Origin: Deinandra increscens subsp. villosa
Lineage: Eukaryota > Streptophyta > Magnoliopsida > Asterales > Asteraceae
Direction of reading: 5' to 3'
DNA length: 64,000 nucleotides
Assembly (NCBI GenBank): GCA_039602395.1
Contig: JBCNJP010000027.1
Span: 32,877,962 to 32,941,961, forward strand
The position numbers and the translations under genes were made by a program. Each line of letters starts with the position of its first letter. Positions within the stretch are counted from its first letter, which is position 1. Positions 1 through 12,879 of the stretch are shown piece after piece. Below the pieces are notes generated by a model. That model was given only the letters and a program-made list of their open reading frames with translations, was not told the origin of the DNA and did no database searches.

Positions 1-1516
1 ATAAAAAGTAACAACCCTTTCTTCCCACCCACCTTCATATGTTCTTATCATAACTACTTTTTGATTTTGATTTGCATTATGTATTTATCGCCAGAGTTCA
101 ATTCTCAATCACCCTCCAATCTCCAATTTTTAGGTATGAAAACATGAATATCAAGAAACCCAACAAGAATTCCCCTTTCAACCTCCAAGATGTTATTGTT
201 TAACTAAATGATTAATTAGGGTTTTCACAAAACCCCCTTTTTATGTTACTTTTTAGTCAATCTTTAACCTCCACATATAGTGCTGTGCTCCTCATTACAA
301 CTTTTTATGAATAGATTCATACATGGGTCCTTTTACTTTTTATAATTCAAGAGGTCATTTTATGTGTTTCTGGGTGATCAGACCAGCCTGCCAAACATCA
401 TACAGCTGTGAAATTTGGTATCTTTATAAACACCCAATTGCCTAAAGATTGATATGATGATACATAATGTGTTGTGTTTTGTTGTGTGAATTTAGGCGTT
501 TATCTTTTTTTTGCCTAACTATGACTCTTATTGCAAGTGGGTCCATATATCTTTACCAGTCATGGTGGTATGCATTTTCTTTATTAAAAAATCAATATCT
601 AATTTTGTCTGTATCAAATCCATTTTTAATCTAATTGATTAGATTTACTAACTTTTTTTGTTGCTGGGTGACCAATGATATGTCATTAGCTTCAATTGGG
701 GACCATAATCAAGATAAAGTCGGTGTTTTGTTAATCGGTGTTTTGTTAATATAGAAGACCAATATGTACACACTGAAATATAGTAGTTAATTAAATAATC
801 CCAAGTTGCATGTTTTATGCAGGTCAAAATCCAATTATTAAAAAGGTGAATGATTTATGTGGCCTAATACACTCTTGTTGAAACTTAAAAGAGTGTGTTT
901 CATCAATCATAAATTTCTAATGTGTATTAGTTGTATGAAAGTGATATCTAGTTTTTTTTTTTTTTATTTTTTTAACATGACTTGTGTCCCTCTGCTGCTT
1001 TCATCTCTGTATTCAACAAGATCATATTTTTTATGTATTTTTTAAAAAGAATATTAGGTGTGACCAAGTAGAGATGGCAGATTTGACTTTTCATGCAAGT
1101 TGAGGTTGTGGGTGTTTGTAAAATTGACCATAACTTATGTCCTTTCTATTTATCTTAACCACATATAGTTATTGATTTTTAGAACCATCTCATTTGTCTT
1201 CTTATGACAAATAACAATCATTTCTATAAAAAAAGAAAAACAAGAAACAAGAAAATTGTGCACAAATTTGCGAGATAAATCCATTCATCATTGTTTATAC
1301 TCAAATTGTCAAATAAAAAACAAATATGGGTTTGTGAAAATGAAATATCTTGGATGTGATTGAGGGCTATTCTGGTCTTTATTAAATTACTATGATATGA
1401 TATCATATAATAGGTGGCCAACTTGTGCATGCCTAGCTTGCTTCTTGTAGTCGTTGGATAAAAAATCAACGGTGAAAGATGAGTTAGGAACAAAAATTAT
1501 TAATGGATTGATTCCC
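1..1516. other. Intergenic and promoter region
   Basis: AT-rich DNA with no exon-like reading frame that I can support. The reading frames present are short, low in complexity and lack splice context. The last several hundred bases are the upstream region of the phosphatase gene that starts at 1608. Confidence 0.6.
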
Positions 1517-1524
1517 TATATATA
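1517..1524 (+). promoter_or_regulatory. TATA box of the 5-phosphatase gene
   Basis: TATATATA lies 84 bp upstream of the start codon at 1608. This spacing fits a transcription start near 1550 and a 5' leader of about 60 nt. The placement is inferred from sequence and distance only. Confidence 0.55.
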
Positions 1525-1607
1525 CAATATACACACATAGATAGCTTTCTGAGTGCTTGCAAAATCTACTAGCAAAAAGGAATCTGACTTTCTTTGTTTC
1601 TTGGAAG

Positions 1608-2041
1608 ATGAAAGCCCGAAAAGGGAAGCGCTCTGAGGTATGTTTTAAGCAATCTTTATTACTTTCAAAGGTGAAAAATGGCAAAAGTTGCAATTTTTAG
1701 GTGGATGTGACCGTGTTTGTTTGTAGGCGTTTTGGCCATCAATGGTGATGAAGAAATGGTTTAACATTCAGCCACAAAATCATGATTTTAGTGAAGATGA
1801 AGTTGATACAGAGACTGAAAGTGAAGATGATGGTATACAAATTATATTTAAAAAAAAGAACCTCAAAATTAAAAAAAGGACCATTGTAAACACCTTTTCT
1901 GTTTTTTCTCATCATTATTGTTCTCAACTTTCTCACAGTTTGCTCTCGTAAAGAAGAAAGAATGCAGTTTGATAAGAATTATGCCCGTAGAACACCGAGA
2001 AACATGTCTTCATTTACTAACTCAGATGGTGATATTTCTTT

Positions 2042-2082
<41 letters not shown>

Positions 2083-5000
2083 TGTGTTTCAACTTTTGGT
2101 TCGTTTTGATCTATCGAATCTTCATCTAATTATGTAATAGTTTTGTGAATCTAGGGATGCCTGCAAAAGGATTGATAAAACATAAGAGGGGGAAATCGGA
2201 GACAATGCGTGTTCATTATATTAAAACAAAAGATGTGAGGTTTGGCTCTTGAATATCAGAAATAATGGTTTTCTTGCTTCTTGCGATCGAAACGTCTTAA
2301 ATATATTTTTATTTTTATTTCTTTATTATCAGGATGACAATTGGCACATGGAACGTAGCTGGGAGGATCCCAGATGAAGATCTTGAGATAGATGAGTGGC
2401 TTTGTATGCATCAACCAGCTGATATTTACATTCTTGGGTAAGAGTTTGACTTTTGAGGTCAAACATATGAGATTTAAACTTCAGAATTAGTACCAATTCT
2501 TTAAGCTAGATGCGCTCAATTACTATGTTATTAAAAGTCATGTGATCAACTGTATGAATGTTGCAAGTAACTAGTTTGACTTAATTATTTGAAGTACCTT
2601 CTTTTGAATTAAGAATTACTTTACAGTTTTCAGGAAGTTGTTCCTTTAAGTGCTGGGAATGTTTTGGGAGCTGAAACTCGAAGGCCGATATTAAAATGGG
2701 AATCAATAATTCGAAAAGCTTTGAACAAATCACCAGAACAAGTGGCAATACATAAAAGCTACAGTGCTCCAACTTCTCCAATCTTGAAAAACAATGGAGA
2801 TTTGGGCATCACCAAGATGAGTGTTCCAGAAATAAAAGAGATTAATATATTAAATTGGCCTGAAAAAGCCTTGGATATAACACCAAAAGTTGTTTCTTCT
2901 GGTGCTAAGCTAAGAAGGGTATTAAGTTTAAGTAGCTCTGCAAGAGTAAGTTCTGATTGGTTGGCCCCACTAGATGTTGGTGGTGGGTTAAAAAGAGTGC
3001 ACCATAGCTCAGGTGACTTGGGTTTGCTCTGGACCGAGCATCAAGAACGGACGGACATGGTTGACTCATTTGATGATGCCTCAGAACAAGTGTTGGAAGA
3101 AGAAGATGATTATTTTGAAGATCCAACAGAATTGGAGGATGATGATTCGACTTCTTTGGTTTGTCAAGAAAAAACAAGTCATAGGTAAAGTTTTTATTTT
3201 TTGTTTGGTTTATTTTGCAAGATGCAAAATGGTTAATTTATTGAGGAAATTTATCAGGTATGTAAGGATTGTTAGTAAGCAGATGGTGGGCATATACATT
3301 TCAATTTGGGTTCGGAAAAGGCTGAGAAGACATATTAACAACTTAAGAGTTTCCCCAGTTGGGGTCGGGCTTATGGGCTACATGGGCAATAAGGTAACTA
3401 AGCTCTGTCTCAAGTCAAACAAGTCAACTCACTAGAGGTGACAAGTTCGACCCATTTAGCTACAAACGGTTCGATTCATGTTATGTTTATCTTTAATGAG
3501 TGTAAAATTGAAACCAGTCTAACAAGTGAAATACCCTCCTAAAATCATTTTATTCAAATTCTTTTAACCTTTTGGAAAATAATCTTTGTATTTTTGTTTA
3601 ACACGCTACAACTGGACAAGAGTGTTTGTTTTAGGTCCACTCAACACCGTCCATACGAAAACGGGTCGATTAATTTTATTCAAATTCTTTTAACCTTTTG
3701 GAAGTAAATAATCTTTGTATTTTTGTTTAACACGCTACAACTGGACAAGAGTGTTTTGGGTCCACTCAACACCGTCCATACGAAAACAAGTACCCATTTG
3801 ACTCATTAATAGTCTGACTCAGCCAACTGAAGATTTTTTACCATGAGATTCATTCAGAATGTCAAAATTGATAACTATTTTTATGTTTCAGGGATCAGTG
3901 TCTATTAGCATGTCTCTTTATCAAACAAGGTTATGCTTCGTTTGTTCTCATTTGACTTCTGGACACAAGGTTGGGGATGAAGAGAGACGAAATTCAAATG
4001 TATCTGAGATCTTAAAACGTACCCGTTTCTCTTCTGTTTTAGATACCGATCAACCTCAAACAATCCCGTGTCATGAGTAAGCAGTTTTTGAAAATAACTA
4101 TGATTTTATCAAGATTCTGCTACCTTTTAGTCTTTGACAGTCATTCTTATAATTCATGATTTGTAAACTTTTCCTGTTTTATCAAACAGTCAGATATTCT
4201 GGTTTGGTGACCTAAATTATCGTATCAATAAGCCGGATGAAGAAGTCAGAAAGCTCGTTTCCATGAAGCAGTATAACCAACTGCTCTATAGTGATCAGGT
4301 ACTGATCTATATCTTATGTTTATAATTTTTTATTTTTATTTTTTATTTTTTGTGAAACAAAGCTATAATATTAATATAGTAACATAACTTTTCATTTTCT
4401 TCCATTAAACCAATTTAGGAGGTTGTATTAAAGGTTTGAGAATAGTTTGGGCTAGTTTTGACCGGTTTGCCTAGATTCCTACCTGTGGACCCGTTTTAAG
4501 TAAACAGGTCGAAATTGTCACTTGCGAGTATGGTGATACCAAATGCATGTGATTAATTTATGTAGCTAAGTAGGGTGTTTTATTTGTTTTAGCTTTGTAA
4601 AGAATTGAGAAGGGGTCATGTATTTGAGGGATGGAAAGAGGGTGTTATCGACTTCCCACCGACATACAAGTATGAAGCCAATTCAGATCGATACGTAGGT
4701 GAAAATACGAAAGAAGGGGAGAAGAGGAGAACACCAGCATGGTAAGTACTTCTACTGTTTGTTTAGAATGTTGGGTTTGACCTTTGTGGTCTAAGTGGGT
4801 GCTTTTCAAAATAATATATAATTCTGGATATTGAAATGTCTGAGAATCTTTTTTGTTATTTCATTAAAATATATAACACATATTATAAAACTATAAAAGG
4901 AAGGTTGTTGGTATTAAGATTCATGACAATATTTCTTAATTGTTTAAGCAATATGTTTGACCTCAAGCGTCAAAATGTCTCTGGGTATCAAGATACAGAA

Positions 5001-5565
5001 CTGGGGTATCACAAGTAATAATATGTTGATGTTTTTAACTTTATTGGATTGTGTAAGCTTGACTTTTAGTGTCAAACATACTATTTCAGCTTACCGTCTC
5101 AAGACGCTCCTAAATGCAAACTTACAGTTTTACATAACACTTTCTTTGACTTTTAAGGTCAAACGTATTGTTTTTCCAAACTTATAAACTTTGATGTGAA
5201 ATATTAAGAACTTCTGATAAAAGTGGAATTTGGGATCAAAATTTGTCATTTGTCACAATATTCATAGAATGACTGTTTGAAAAGCAGTATTTTTTACCTT
5301 AAAAGTCTCTACATCAAGTTCATGTGTTAAATAAACTCAAATATGCAGGTGTGACCGTATATTATGGCTGGGAAAAGGCATAAAACAACTATGTTACAAT
5401 CGAGCCGAGATAAGGATGTCTGATCATAGACCAGTTAGTTCAGTGTTTGCGATTAAGGTTGAAATTTTTGACCCAAGAAAGCTGCGACGAGCTCTAAATT
5501 TGACCAGTGCTGCAGTGCATCCCGTGATGATTTTAGATGAAGCCGAGCTTGAACTATTGCTCTAG
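1608..5565 (+). CDS. CVP2/CVL1: Type I inositol polyphosphate 5-phosphatase (CVP2/CVL1 class)
   Basis: Eleven exons: 1608-1637, 1727-1832, 1939-2028, 2155-2239, 2333-2437, 2627-3184, 3258-3393, 3892-4076, 4190-4298, 4593-4741 and 5349-5565. All junctions are GT-AG and in phase, giving 1,770 nt and 589 residues. The enzyme family removes the 5-phosphate from inositol phosphates and phosphoinositides. Visible signatures are TWNVAGR (near residue 109), GFQEVVPL, VGLMGYMGNKGS, CSHLTSGHK, WFGDLNYRI, FPPTYKYE, WCDRILW and the catalytic SDHRPV near residue 541. An acidic linker with DD and EEED runs lies in the large sixth exon, where plant type I enzymes are variable. The N-terminus MKARKGKRSEAFWPSMVMKK matches the Arabidopsis CVP2/CVL1 subgroup, known for vein patterning through phosphoinositide control. 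Orthology to CVP2 rather than CVL1 cannot be decided here. No damage is seen. Confidence 0.95.
3548..3790. repeat. Tandem duplication in intron 7 of the phosphatase gene
   Basis: Two head-to-tail copies of about 120 bp (3548-3673 and 3674-3790) share the same start (TTTTATTCAAATTC) and the same ACACGCTACAACTGG core, with a few small indels. The repeat is intronic and does not affect the coding sequence. Confidence 0.85.
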
Positions 5566-5955
5566 CATAAACTTGAGTTATCTTGATTTTTTTATAGGAT
5601 TAAAGTGATGATTTTTTACTTTTTGTAAGTTTTCTTGTAGAAAAGGTATTTTTTATTTATTTTTTTTTATATAAAAATTTTACAGGACAATATAAGAAAA
5701 GAAAATTATATGCTTAATAGGTGGGATAGAGTTTGTATAGAATTTGAACAAATTATATGCTTAATGGGTTTACATGGATATTGAATGAAAGTGAAGCTTG
5801 AATTACTGTTATGCATTCAAATATTCAACAAAATTGCTGTAGAGTTGAATCTTGTGGTCAAATTGATACAACAATTACCTCTTTCATTTAGGGATCCATG
5901 AATGATTTCAGAATTATAAGTCTTTTTTATTTTTATTTTTTATTCTGTAACCCTT

Positions 5956-6127
5956 TCATACATGCAGCATCTGATTTCCTGGAACAGGGGCCACATCTTT
6001 AGGAAAAGCTTTCAGTGGGTTATCAATGTCTTTCTGCAGTGCTCCAACTTCCGCCATTACTGACCTTTCATTCATTCTCAATAACCTTACCAGCCCTCTT
6101 GCCTGCTGCTTTCCGAAATTTCCAAAA
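5956..6127 (-). pseudogene. Orphan last-exon-like fragment, product not identified
   Basis: On the minus strand a CACAG acceptor at about 6128 is followed by an open frame of 57 codons ending in TGA at 5956. Its peptide includes GLVRLLRMNERSVMAEVG and ends PKDVAPVPGNQMLHV. The composition is that of a real protein, unlike the surrounding AT-rich DNA. I do not recognise the family. No matching upstream exon is visible on the minus strand towards 8.4 kb. It is either a captured or decayed 3' exon, or the last exon of a gene whose other exons I could not see. It lies only about 390 bp past the stop of the phosphatase gene, in convergent orientation. Confidence 0.4.
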
Positions 6128-8412
6128 CTGTGAAAACGAATCTAAAAATTGCCGGTTTTCTGTTCTCTCATTGACTTAGCCGTCTAGACCTTATTCTCCG
6201 TTTGACATCCGTCCCTCAAAACAATCAACATTGTTGGCTTTGTTCACGGATACGCTTTTGGTTGTCTGAGTCCAGTTAAGCACGTTTAACTTTAAATTGT
6301 GGTCTTACCAGTAACCAATGGCTTCAAAACACATTTGAGTGTTATGACCTAGTGTCTTGCTAACCTGCCATGTTGCTAAGCCTGTCGATTTTATCCGTAT
6401 CCAACTAACCCACTCAATCCAAATTCACACGTACCAGATTAAACTTGTACTCGAGTTGCCTGTAACCAATTAAACTGATTGTTATTAGGGTTGGGTTTCG
6501 GTTAGACTTTCAAACATCATAAAGCCGAATAGCACTAACCATTTAACTCGGATCGTTGAATCAACATCCCTCTCTCCTCACATTCTTTAACAATCATACA
6601 TCTCTAGATCAATAAACTTTGATTCAATCCATATGTTTTTCTACTTTTAGTTAATATCATATCGTATGATCGTTAAAAATCCAAGTTTAAATTTTACGAT
6701 TTACAAGCAATTTGTAGATATACAAGTTTTTCAATTGGCGCGTTGCTGCCGGCATGACGGAGTCGAAACAATTTTGAAACACGTATAAAAGCAATAAGAA
6801 AAAAATAGAGACACGACCACGGGTATAACTTGCACATAAAACGTTTAATGTTTGAAACAGAGAAACATTACACCAAAACAAACATACGGCTATAGAAGCA
6901 TACGTAGCAGTCGTATTACAAAACCGGTGCGCCTATTGATGAAAAAAACCACTACAAAAACACAAACCACATATCATAAACACCAACTTATAAAGAAAAA
7001 AATTTCTAACCATAAACAAAAAGCATGTTATATAAAAGCATACAATTTAATCACATTTTGTTCTAATCATAAACAAAAAGCATGTTATATAAAGACATAC
7101 AACTTAATCACATTATAGTAAACAATAAGATAAAGTCATCAAACTTTGACTCATACCTCCCAAATGAAGACAAATGTATGCTAACATCTTATGCAGTGGA
7201 TCTTAACTGCTGCTCACCTTCAATGGAAACCAGTTAGTCTTTCTGTTATAGTTAGTCTTTCTGTTATAGTTGAACCCAAATAAAAAAATGTCTATTTTCT
7301 TTACCTTCAAACTACACTTAGCCCACATCTTAATGACATATTTCTGTAAAACACAATTCCAAATCAACAGATATGACAAAATCAATAGATATGACAAAGC
7401 ATATATAAGTTTTAGAGGTAAGGAAGGAGTAACTGTTATGAAAGTTTTAGCAACATGAAATTTATACATAGGCAACTTCGATTAAAGAAATTTGCAAGAA
7501 ATTTAGAGTATACATTAGTAGGAACTTATCTTATGTGAGAAATAAGATTGTTTGTAGAATCTGTTTTTTTATATGATTTTTTTTTAAACAATCAGATTGT
7601 TCTTATGTGACAAATCAACTTAGGTTAAACAATTACAAAGCCCAAATTAACAATATATATAAACTATTTTAGTAATCCGAATACGATCATGTAAAAAATA
7701 CTTAAACAATAGTCTACTTTATATCAATTGGCTTATAAACAGAACAGGAGGCTTAGTATATTGTATTGTTTGTCATATAATGAAATAGCCAATTTTTCGT
7801 AACTTCTATGAGAACTGGAACTGAAACCTGGGGTGTAAACAAAATATAGAATCTTAACATGCATATATATGTAGCAATCCCTTAGTTTGTATTAGTCCTC
7901 ATGTAAATGGTAGATTAATAATAGTGATTTTATTATTTTTTATCTGAGATAGTAAACAATATTTTTGATCTGATATAGGTAAACGTGTCTATTCAAGTGT
8001 AAAAAGAACTCTATACACTATTAAGCATATTAGCAAATGAATGTATATTTTTTAGGAGAATAAAAGTTTGATGGACCTGGTTTATCTATTGTAAGTTTGT
8101 AACTTGCAAAGTTGATTACATGATGGTAGAGAGGACAAAATGTCCTAATCCTTATGCCTTCCTTATATGCTGCAAAAAGAGCCCGAATGAGAATGTTAGA
8201 ATTTCAAATACAGAACAAATTCATGTGCTGAAACAAACCAGGTACAACCATGATGAACTGGGCTGAAACAAACCTAGTACAAACTGGTATAAAAATTGGA
8301 TCTAACTCATGAACTGGGTTGAAACAAACCTTATATAACTTGCAATGTTCATGACCATGTGAAGCAAACCTGTTGAGTTAAAACAAAAGTTTGGGCTGAA
8401 ACAAAACAACAA

Positions 8413-8414
<2 letters not shown>
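6128..8414. other. Intergenic DNA with a short tandem duplication
   Basis: No supported gene. Positions 7003-7057 and 7061-7115 are two copies of a 55-bp unit containing ATAAACAAAAAGCATG. Around 6400-6540 there is a stretch of the GGGTTGGGTTTCGG type that resembles another one near 16300-16480, probably remnants of one repeat family. Confidence 0.5.

Positions 8415-8459
<45 letters not shown>
8415..8459. repeat. (TA)n microsatellite, left flank of a MULE-like element
   Basis: About 22 TA units directly precede the terminal GGG of the element at 8460. A second (TA)n tract begins right after the other end at 11919, so the element sits inside a TA tract. Confidence 0.9.
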
Positions 8460-8463
<4 letters not shown>

Positions 8464-8888
8464 TGGGGTATATTGGAAACCTCAATGAGTTGAGGAAACT
8501 TTGGAACCCAAATGAGTGGCCCTTAATCATCCACATCATCTATTTTATCATATTTTGTCTTGTACCTAAAAGGGTATAGAAGACATTTACTATGATTTCT
8601 CTCTCTCTCCTCTCTCCTCTCTCCTCTCTCCTCTCTCTTTTCTCCTCATTTTTATGTACCCAGATTTTTTTACTTTTATTTTTTTTAATTTAATTAAAAA
8701 AATCTATTATTTAAAAACGTTTTAATAGCGATTTCCTTAAAAACGTTTTTAATACAAAAATGCTTAAACATTTAAAAGCATATTAAACTTTATTAATAAT
8801 ACTTATAAAAGTGTTTTTTTTTTATTTCTGAAAAATAATTTATAAATTGTTTTTCATGGTAGGAGTGTAATTATTTTCTCAGGTACGA

Positions 8889-10620
8889 AATGTTACATAT
8901 GTAACTTATCTAGGCTGGTGTTAAAAAAATGACAATTTTCGGGGTACAAAATGTAACTATTTTCTCAGATGGGAAATGTTATATACGTAATTTTTTTGGT
9001 CCGGTGTAAAGAAGAAATTGATATATATATCTGATTAATATAAGAAAACATTACAATTAACACTAAATATAACAAATATTTCATACGAACTAAAATATTT
9101 AAAAAAATCATAAAAAATAGAAAAGCTGACAAAAAATATAACATGATAACAAAAACATATAAAGCTATTTATGCTTCCGTTCTTGATAATTATCTTCATA
9201 TTTGACACAAGAAGAACACATTCACCTATAAAGAAAAAAAATAATTCATTAGTTTTAACATATGGTATATAGACAAAAGTAAAACACATCAAACAAATTA
9301 CATATGTAGCATTATCAAAAAAGTTACATATGTAGCATTATCAAAAAAGTTACATATGTAGCATTATAAAAAAAGTTACATATGTAGTATTATGTTACAC
9401 TGCTTATGATGTCATGTAAGTGGTTATCTCAAAAGACATTTTTTTATCTTTTAGATGTAACATCATGTCTTATAACTATATTAATACCGACACTTTATAT
9501 CAAACAAGGTACATATGTAATATCAAACAAGTTACTTATTGAACACAAAAAAGTTACATTTGTAGCATTATCAAACAAGTTACATATGTAACTTGTATGA
9601 ACAATATTAAACATATCCGTTAGACACTTTAGCATTTTTTAAGGATTTTTTATTAGAAAAAAAAATCAAGAAACAAGTTTAATTGATATATGAATTTAAC
9701 ACATGGTATATAGACATAATTAAATAAATAAACATCAAACAAGTTTAATTGATATATACATTTAACACATGGTATATAAACAAAAATAAAATAAATAAAA
9801 CATACAAAAGTTACATATTCAACATCATAAAAGTTACATATGTAGCATTTTCAAACAAATTACATATGTAACTTTACATATGTAACTTGTATGAACAATA
9901 TTAAACATATCCATTAGACAATTTTGCATTTTTTTAGGATTTTTTATTATAAAAAAATTGAAGAAACAAGTTTAATTGATATATGCATCCATTTAAGTTT
10001 TTACGTATGGAATTTATTTTATTTTCTTTTTATTTTTATTAATAAAAAAGTTACATATGTAACCTTACATGTAATATATAGACAACAAGTTTTTCAATCA
10101 AGTTTATATATTAAACACTACATATATATACCATATGTACCATTTATTCACGAATCACAACATTTCGTCTTCTTTTCTTCCAACTAACCACCAATAATAG
10201 AAATCAACAAAAGTTTAACTCGTAATCGAAAAATATTAAATTAAAGTTATATATATAAAAAAATCAAAAAAGTTACATATGTAATATTGAAAAAGTTACA
10301 TATATAATATCGAATGAAAATCTTATTAAGGAAATATTTAAAGTGGAGCGTACACATAAAAAAAGATTACATATGTAACATTTAAGTTTTTCTTTCACTA
10401 AAATAAATTTTTGATTAAAAACATTAGTTGAACAAAAATTAGAACAAATAATACATTACGTAAACTTCATTAGAAAAAGCTAACAGTTTTTCTTTATGCG
10501 GAATTTAAATTTAACCAAAATATAAAAGTTACATATCTATTGGAAAAAGCAAACATATGTATAGATTTTATATTATTTTCTTTTAATTTTTATTTAGCAA
10601 ACAAGTTACACATGTTCCAT
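8889..10620. repeat. Dispersed TTACATATGTAA palindromes
   Basis: Many copies of a TTACATATGTA(A/G) core recur across about 1.7 kb, several in a head-to-tail cluster at 9297-9390 with GCATTATCAAAAAAG spacers. The best copy, 9576-9595, is a perfect 20-bp palindrome. A larger duplication of about 100 bp relates 9586-9690 to 9886-9990. All lie inside the MULE-like element. Confidence 0.8.
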
Positions 10621-11139
10621 ATTAGCCGTTTCCACAGTATCGACTATCAAACAACCATTTGCATCAAGTAACCTATCACATTACTCTTAGAACGGAGGGA
10701 GTTGGTGTCGCTAGCCCCGCCTGTTCAGATTGGGTACAACTTAACAAGCATACAAATTATTATAAAAAATGGTTGAAGTTAACATGTGGGTTGAAAAATA
10801 CCCCAAATACAAAATCAATCAAGAAACATGAAAGCAATTAGTAAATATTGGTCAATAAGAAAACAATGAAATATGATTATGAACCGGAAAATTACAAACC
10901 AGGTAGTGACGGAACCATTTTTTAGATGTAAAAAAAATATAAAATCAATCAGTTCTGCTAATATATATAATATATAATATATAATTATTAATATACAAAA
11001 TTCAAATAATATTTTAGAATATAATTAATATAAAAATCAAGCAGATCTATTCTAGTTCGCAAAATCCAATAGATCCAATTGAGATAATTAATATAAAAAA
11101 ATATATTAAGCACCGTTTGTCACCGGCTTAATCGGAAGG

Positions 11140-11640
11140 AGATCGGTGGCGTTTGCGAGATATAATATAAATAATATTATAGATATAAAAAATACCCATT
11201 ATCGTCAGAGCTTCCATCCAAAGGGCGCCGTCGTAATCCTTCCATCATCGTCATCCTCCGCCGCACAATCGAACACCATCGCGCCGTTGCTCATCCCGGT
11301 GAAGGAACGACCGTCACGCCAGACTAGTGAAGGAACAACCCTGTATCCGGTGAGTTCAGATCTAGGATTTTCCGGCGAGGTAAGATCCACTAGCAAAGGC
11401 GGGTTAACACCTGTATACGTTTCTGAGCAGCGCTAATGGGTGGAACAACCCGCATACGGTTCCGAGCAGATCTGGAACAGATCTAAAACGGAGATACGAC
11501 AGAGGTTTTCGGGGTTGGGGTTTTCGGGGTTGGGGTTTCTCTCTTTTGTGACGGTGATGCTAGGTGGTTACGGGTTTTCTTCAACCTCGGGGGATTTCTG
11601 ATGGAGGATCATTGTTTATCTATCTTTTAGAGAGAAGATT
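11140..11640. other. GC-richer segment inside the MULE-like element, possible captured gene end
   Basis: This stretch is much richer in G+C than the rest of the element. It holds open frames on both strands. On the minus strand a frame ending near 11205 contains MSNGAMVFDCAAEDDDDG, which resembles the start of a plant coding sequence. On the plus strand a frame runs 11146-11436. A direct repeat TTTTCGGGGTTGGGG occurs near 11507-11535. I cannot name a parent gene, so capture of host DNA is only an inference. Confidence 0.35.
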
Positions 11641-11915
11641 GGGTGAAGATGAATGGATCTAATGAATATTTTGAATAATTAAAAGAAATGGAGAAGAATA
11701 GTAGGTTGAGATGATGTACACTGACAAGTCTGAGTAAGAATAAGAAAATAGATTACCACATTACCTTTTTACCCTTCTAGCATATATGTCATAACTTTAT
11801 GAGTTATAAAATAAATGAAAAAGATGGAATAAAGGTGAACCATAGGATGAAGATGATCAAGGGTTTAAAAGTGGGTTCCAAAGATTCTTCAACTCAACAT
11901 GGTTTCCAATTTACT

Positions 11916-11918
<3 letters not shown>

Positions 11919-11970
<52 letters not shown>
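11919..11970. repeat. (TA)n microsatellite, right flank of the MULE-like element
   Basis: Continuous TA dinucleotides directly after the CCC terminus of the element, matching the tract on its other side. Confidence 0.9.
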
Positions 11971-11972
<2 letters not shown>

Positions 11973-12057
11973 GGCCTTTGGGGGGCAAAAGTGAAATTGC
12001 ACTAATTTTAATGTTATTTTACTAATTTCGTGAAAATAACGTTAAAAGTGATGGACT

Positions 12058-12232
12058 GTTAATCATGCATCATGTGATGGAGTTCATAGCCGGAAGACAA
12101 GGGGTATATGCACCAAGTGGTCTTTGTTCCGATTTACTGAGTGTTATGTGCCTTATGTCCAAGACTTGATGCAAAACTACGGAGACAGTGGTCTCACTGA
12201 AAGCAACCTCTCTATTCCTACAAGCAGTTTGT
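12058..12232 (+). other. Exon-like fragment, unidentified
   Basis: A plus-strand frame contains CTKWSLFRFTECYVPYVQ and ends in a serine-rich TSSL just before a GTAAG-like donor at about 12231. The codon pattern looks coding, but no partner exon or start is visible. Between it and the SINE at 12458 is plain AT-rich DNA, with a direct repeat GCTAAAGTCAATTAATCAAA at about 12367 and 12435. Confidence 0.25.
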
Positions 12233-12457
12233 AAGTGGCGTTCCTTTTGTTTCTATCATCTCTTAGTTATTATCGAGTTCAAAGTACCTTAATATTGAAA
12301 AATCTAAGCTAATCACTTGGTCTTTGATTAACTGAATCCAAATCGATTTCAAATCTATGAACTGTGCTAAAGTCAATTAATCAAAACTATAGTCAAATGC
12401 CTTTTTTATGCTTTGAATCTGATCAGATTTTTATGCTAAAGTCAATTAATCAAAACC

Positions 12458-12879
12458 ATTGTAGCATTGTCTCAATGGTACCGGTGTTGTTTGGAGTTTG
12501 GGGAAACCCAGGTTCAAACCTCACTGTTGGCAAGGGATTGATGACCAAGGGCAACCTTGGTTCGAGTCATGATGCCGACCGGTTTTACCCAGCACGCAAG
12601 TTACTCCAGATAGTTCTGCTATTGTGGAGGCTTGCAACTGTCTATGCTTGGGTTGAAACCTACGGGTTTCAACGTAGGTCCCATGTGGGCATGCTAGACA
12701 GTCGCATGGTTTTCCCGGGGAACGTCCATATGCCCCACTCGACCCCAGCTGAGGCACGGTTAGGACACTCATGTCTGGCTGTCTGTGGGGTGGACCCTCA
12801 TCTCCTCCTCTACGGAGGTAGGATAGGTGCGCGATGTCCTAACCCATCGTGACCAACATCGCCGTTCTAAAAAAAAAAA
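12458..12879 (+). mobile_element. tRNA-derived SINE
   Basis: The head resembles a tRNA promoter: an A-box-like TAGCATTGTCTCAATGG at 12462 and a B box GGTTCAAACC at 12511-12520. The body of about 420 bp is GC-richer than its flanks and has no reading frame of note. It ends GCCGTTCT followed by a poly(A) run. The tail is interrupted by a copia element; A residues resume after that element at 16190. No clear target duplication was found, because the 3' flank is displaced to about 16198. Confidence 0.7.

Larger units (their letters stand above)
8460..11918. mobile_element. Mutator-like element with long terminal inverted repeats
   Basis: The two ends are long imperfect inverted repeats. The left end (8460 to about 8585) reads GGGTTGGGGTATATTGG, then contains TTTGGAACCCA and CCTTAATCATC. 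The reverse complement of the right end (about 11775-11918) reads GGGAGTAAATTGG, then TTTGGAACCCA and CCTTGATCATC in the same order and spacing. The element is 3.46 kb. Both flanks are (TA)n, so the 9-11 bp target duplication usual for Mutator elements cannot be read. No transposase is visible. The interior holds ACATATGT-rich repeats and one GC-richer segment near 11.1-11.6 kb. A MULE call rests on TIR length and terminal sequence style; another TIR superfamily is possible. Confidence 0.65.

Noticed and set aside
9297..9390. Direct repeats with regular spacing that could suggest a CRISPR-like array
   Set aside because: Plant nuclear context, repeats are palindromic and the spacers are themselves repeated; this is a minisatellite inside a DNA transposon.
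12440..12875. 162-codon plus-strand frame through the SINE
   Set aside because: It runs across the tRNA-like promoter and body of a SINE; no protein similarity is recognisable.
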